Shown: piece after piece, positions 62,389 to 64,000 of the stretch
How positions within the stretch are numbered: position 1 is the stretch's first letter
Layout: every line of letters starts with the position of its first letter
From: Pyrinomonadaceae bacterium
GTDB taxonomy: Bacteria > Acidobacteriota > Blastocatellia > Pyrinomonadales > Pyrinomonadaceae
Length of the DNA stretch: 64,000 nucleotides
Assembly (NCBI GenBank): GCA_030841085.1
Contig: JAVEDP010000032.1
Location: forward strand, 84,684-148,683
Reading direction: 5' to 3'
The notes under the pieces: model-generated
Databases searched by the model: none
The model's input: the letters and a program-made list of their open reading frames with translations, nothing else
What the model was told of the DNA's origin: nothing
Program-made: the position numbers and the translations under genes

Positions 62389-63843
62389 ATGCGCGTTGCA
62401 ATCCTTTCATCGGAAGCGGTGCCTTTCGCCAAAACGGGCGGCCTCGCCGACGTTGCCGGCGCGTTGCCCAAAGCGCTGGCCCAACAGGGCATCGATGCAC
62501 GCCTTATTCTTCCACTTCATCAACAGATTGATCGCGGTCTGCTGAGCGACGATGTTATTGAAGACGTTCCGGTCGAATGGCGTGGGCATGTTTCGCCGGT
62601 TCGCGTTTTTCAAAGCGATGCCGCCGGTGCTCCTGCTTACCTGATTGATGCGGGACTCTATTTCGATAAGCCTTCCATTTATGGTTATGCAAACGATCAC
62701 GAGCGCTATGCTTTTTTCTCGCGTGCAGCGCTTGCTCTCTTAAAAAAACTCGACTGGCAACCTGATGTGATTCATGGCAATGACTGGCCCTGCGGTTTTG
62801 CGATGAGCGAACTAAGCGCGCGCCGCCGTCATGACGAGTTTTTCAAAAACACGAAAACTGTCTTCTCGATTCACAATCTCGCTTACCAGGGAACTTTTGA
62901 TCCGAAAGATCTTTGGTGGCTGGGTTTTGGCGACTCGCCGGAACAGGACGATTTCATGCTTAAGGGCGCGGCCTCGGCTTTGAAGGCCGGGTTAATCTCA
63001 GCCGACGCTCTCTCAACCGTGAGCCGGCGTTATGCGGAAGAAATTCAAACGCCTGAGCAGGGCGCGGGCCTCGACTGGCTATTGCGTGCGCGCCGCGACT
63101 CTCTTATGGGGATCACCAATGGAGTTGATTACGAGCTGTGGAATCCGGAAACGGATCCATACATCGCCGCCAACTTTTCCGCCGAAGATTTGAGCCGGAA
63201 ACGCGAATGCAAACGCGATCTGCTCCGGCGTTTTGCTTTGCCGGAAGATCTGGATCGCCCCATCATCGCGATCATTTCTCGCCTGGTTTCACAAAAAGGC
63301 TACGACTTGATTCGCCAACTCGCGAACGCGATCTTGCAAACCGGATCGTTCTTCATCGCCCTTGGCGCCGGCGCCAAAGAATACGAAGACTTTTTACAAA
63401 GCTGGCACGACCAGGCGCCAAGACAGGTCGGCATTTACAAAGGTTATGCAGGTGAACCACTGGCCCATCAGATCGAAGCCGGCGCGGACATGTTTCTAAT
63501 GCCGTCGCAGTACGAGCCTTGCGGTTTGAACCAGATGTACAGCATGCGTTACGGCACCGTGCCAATAGTGCGAGCGACCGGCGGCCTCGACGACACGGTG
63601 GAAAACTTCAATGCGCAGGATGGTACCGGCACGGGTTTCAAGTTTCGCGAGTACCATGCCGGCGCATTGCTTGATAAAATACGGGAAGCACTTTACTTTT
63701 ATAGCAAGCCCGACATTTGGCAGCGGATACAACTTAACGGCATGGCGCAGGATAATTCCTGGGACGCCGCCGCTAAGAAATATATCGATCTTTATGAGCA
63801 ATTGGTCGGCGAGCAGTCGAAAACAAGCGCGGTTGTGTCTTAG
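62389..63843 (+). CDS. glgA: Glycogen synthase
   Basis: 484-aa GT5 enzyme that elongates alpha-1,4-glucan from ADP-glucose. The nucleotide-sugar motif is KTGGLADVAGAL near residue 15. The C-terminal domain has SRLVSQKGYDL and MPSQYEPCGLNQMYSMRYG. The start is the ATG at 62389 (MRVAILSSEAVPF); the frame upstream to 62299 passes through TCATCCTT-type repeat DNA. It complements glgB and GH57 at 27.7-31.2 kb but is 31 kb away, so glycogen genes are split. Confidence 0.95.
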   Translation: MRVAILSSEAVPFAKTGGLADVAGALPKALAQQGIDARLILPLHQQIDRGLLSDDVIEDVPVEWRGHVSPVRVFQSDAAGAPAYLIDAGLYFDKPSIYGYANDHERYAFFSRAALALLKKLDWQPDVIHGNDWPCGFAMSELSARRRHDEFFKNTKTVFSIHNLAYQGTFDPKDLWWLGFGDSPEQDDFMLKGAASALKAGLISADALSTVSRRYAEEIQTPEQGAGLDWLLRARRDSLMGITNGVDYELWNPETDPYIAANFSAEDLSRKRECKRDLLRRFALPEDLDRPIIAIISRLVSQKGYDLIRQLANAILQTGSFFIALGAGAKEYEDFLQSWHDQAPRQVGIYKGYAGEPLAHQIEAGADMFLMPSQYEPCGLNQMYSMRYGTVPIVRATGGLDDTVENFNAQDGTGTGFKFREYHAGALLDKIREALYFYSKPDIWQRIQLNGMAQDNSWDAAAKKYIDLYEQLVGEQSKTSAVVS

Positions 63844-63853
63844 TTTGATCGAA

Positions 63854-63868
63854 GTGGCATAGACTTTA
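63854..63868. repeat. Half of a family D palindrome, cut by an IS end
   Basis: GTGGCATAGACTTTA ends where the terminal repeat GGAAGC begins. The other half of the palindrome should lie beyond the IS, outside the window. Confidence 0.8.
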
Positions 63869-64000
63869 GGAAGCTCTGAATAAGTTCGATGAATCACCAC
63901 TCTAGCTATTTTTGCCAGGCGCAGAGCTTCCGGGGTCAGTCGTTTGCGTTTAATGATTCATTTTTGATTTCGTTTCGCTGCCAGGAGCGATCAGTAGAGA
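63869..64000. mobile_element. Left end of an IS5-like element, rest beyond the window
   Basis: GGAAGCTCTGAATAAGTT (63869-63886) resembles the IS5 terminal repeat type, beginning GGAAG and containing GAATAAG. It matches the left end of the MITE at 20834 at 16 of 18 positions. The bases up to 63868 end in TTTA, the complement of the TAAA duplicated at the MITE. No transposase codons can be read in the remaining 114 bases. IS5 group membership is an inference from the terminal sequence only. Confidence 0.62.

Overview
The window looks like chromosomal DNA of an Acidobacteriota member, most likely near the Blastocatellia. The evidence is indirect. It has a long Oar-type TonB-dependent receptor with a carboxypeptidase-regulatory N-terminus, a VWFA-related secreted protein of the type typical of Acidobacteria, several signal-peptide proteins, a fused glycolate oxidase GlcD-GlcE, and gaps filled with many families of palindromic repeats. 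GC content is moderate, coding is dense, and there are no rRNA genes and one tRNA (Leu-UAG).

Layout. 1-8 kb: an ABC transporter ATPase cut by the window edge, then glycolate oxidase (GlcF and a fused GlcDE) separated by gamma-glutamyltranspeptidase and two toxin-antitoxin modules (HicAB, DUF433/DUF5615). 8-15 kb: a secreted protein-kinase-like protein, ExbD, a REP-associated tyrosine transposase (RAYT) with its REP array, a TPR protein, Mug glycosylase and a VWFA-domain protein. 15-24 kb: an amino-sugar/peptidoglycan-recycling cluster on the minus strand (kinase, MurQ, CADD-like protein, TonB-dependent receptor, NagA) with a divergent LysR regulator. 24-28 kb: an accessory patch with a PLP enzyme, a ParE-type TA pair, a retropepsin-like protein with an altered active site, and a GIY-YIG plus EVE-like fusion. 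28-31 kb: GlgB and a GH57 enzyme overlapping by four bases. 31-50 kb: K+ channel, small GntR regulator, PlsC-like acyltransferase, S9 peptidase, an MltR-like/membrane protein pair, ATP-grasp enzyme, acyl-CoA ligase with an NTF2-like protein, TonB, DinB, LysA-like decarboxylase, amino-acid permease, a RelE/Phd pair and MurE. 50-53 kb: a SIS-domain sugar isomerase/deaminase, a tiny GntR protein and tRNA-Leu. 53-62 kb: a plus-strand proteostasis and housekeeping run (tig, clpP, an extra ClpX-type zinc-finger protein, clpX, lon, an unknown gene, engB, rho), followed by glgA. The last 132 bases are the end of an IS5-like element.

How the genes work together. The kinase, MurQ, NagA and the distant SIS enzyme would take amino sugars from wall turnover or from outside to fructose-6-phosphate, with the receptor, ExbD and TonB as the outer-membrane import machinery. 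GlgA, GlgB and GH57 make a glycogen-type polymer. Tig, ClpXP and Lon are the protein-quality set.

The most notable signals are a stand-alone copy of the ClpX zinc-binding domain between clpP and clpX; a RAYT with a seven-copy REP array; a 320-bp MITE inserted in a palindromic repeat with a 4-bp target duplication, plus a related IS end in a second palindrome at the same target; repeats that supply stop codons and even coding sequence; a predicted exported protein kinase-like protein; and a GIY-YIG/EVE-like fusion that could be a modified-DNA restriction factor.
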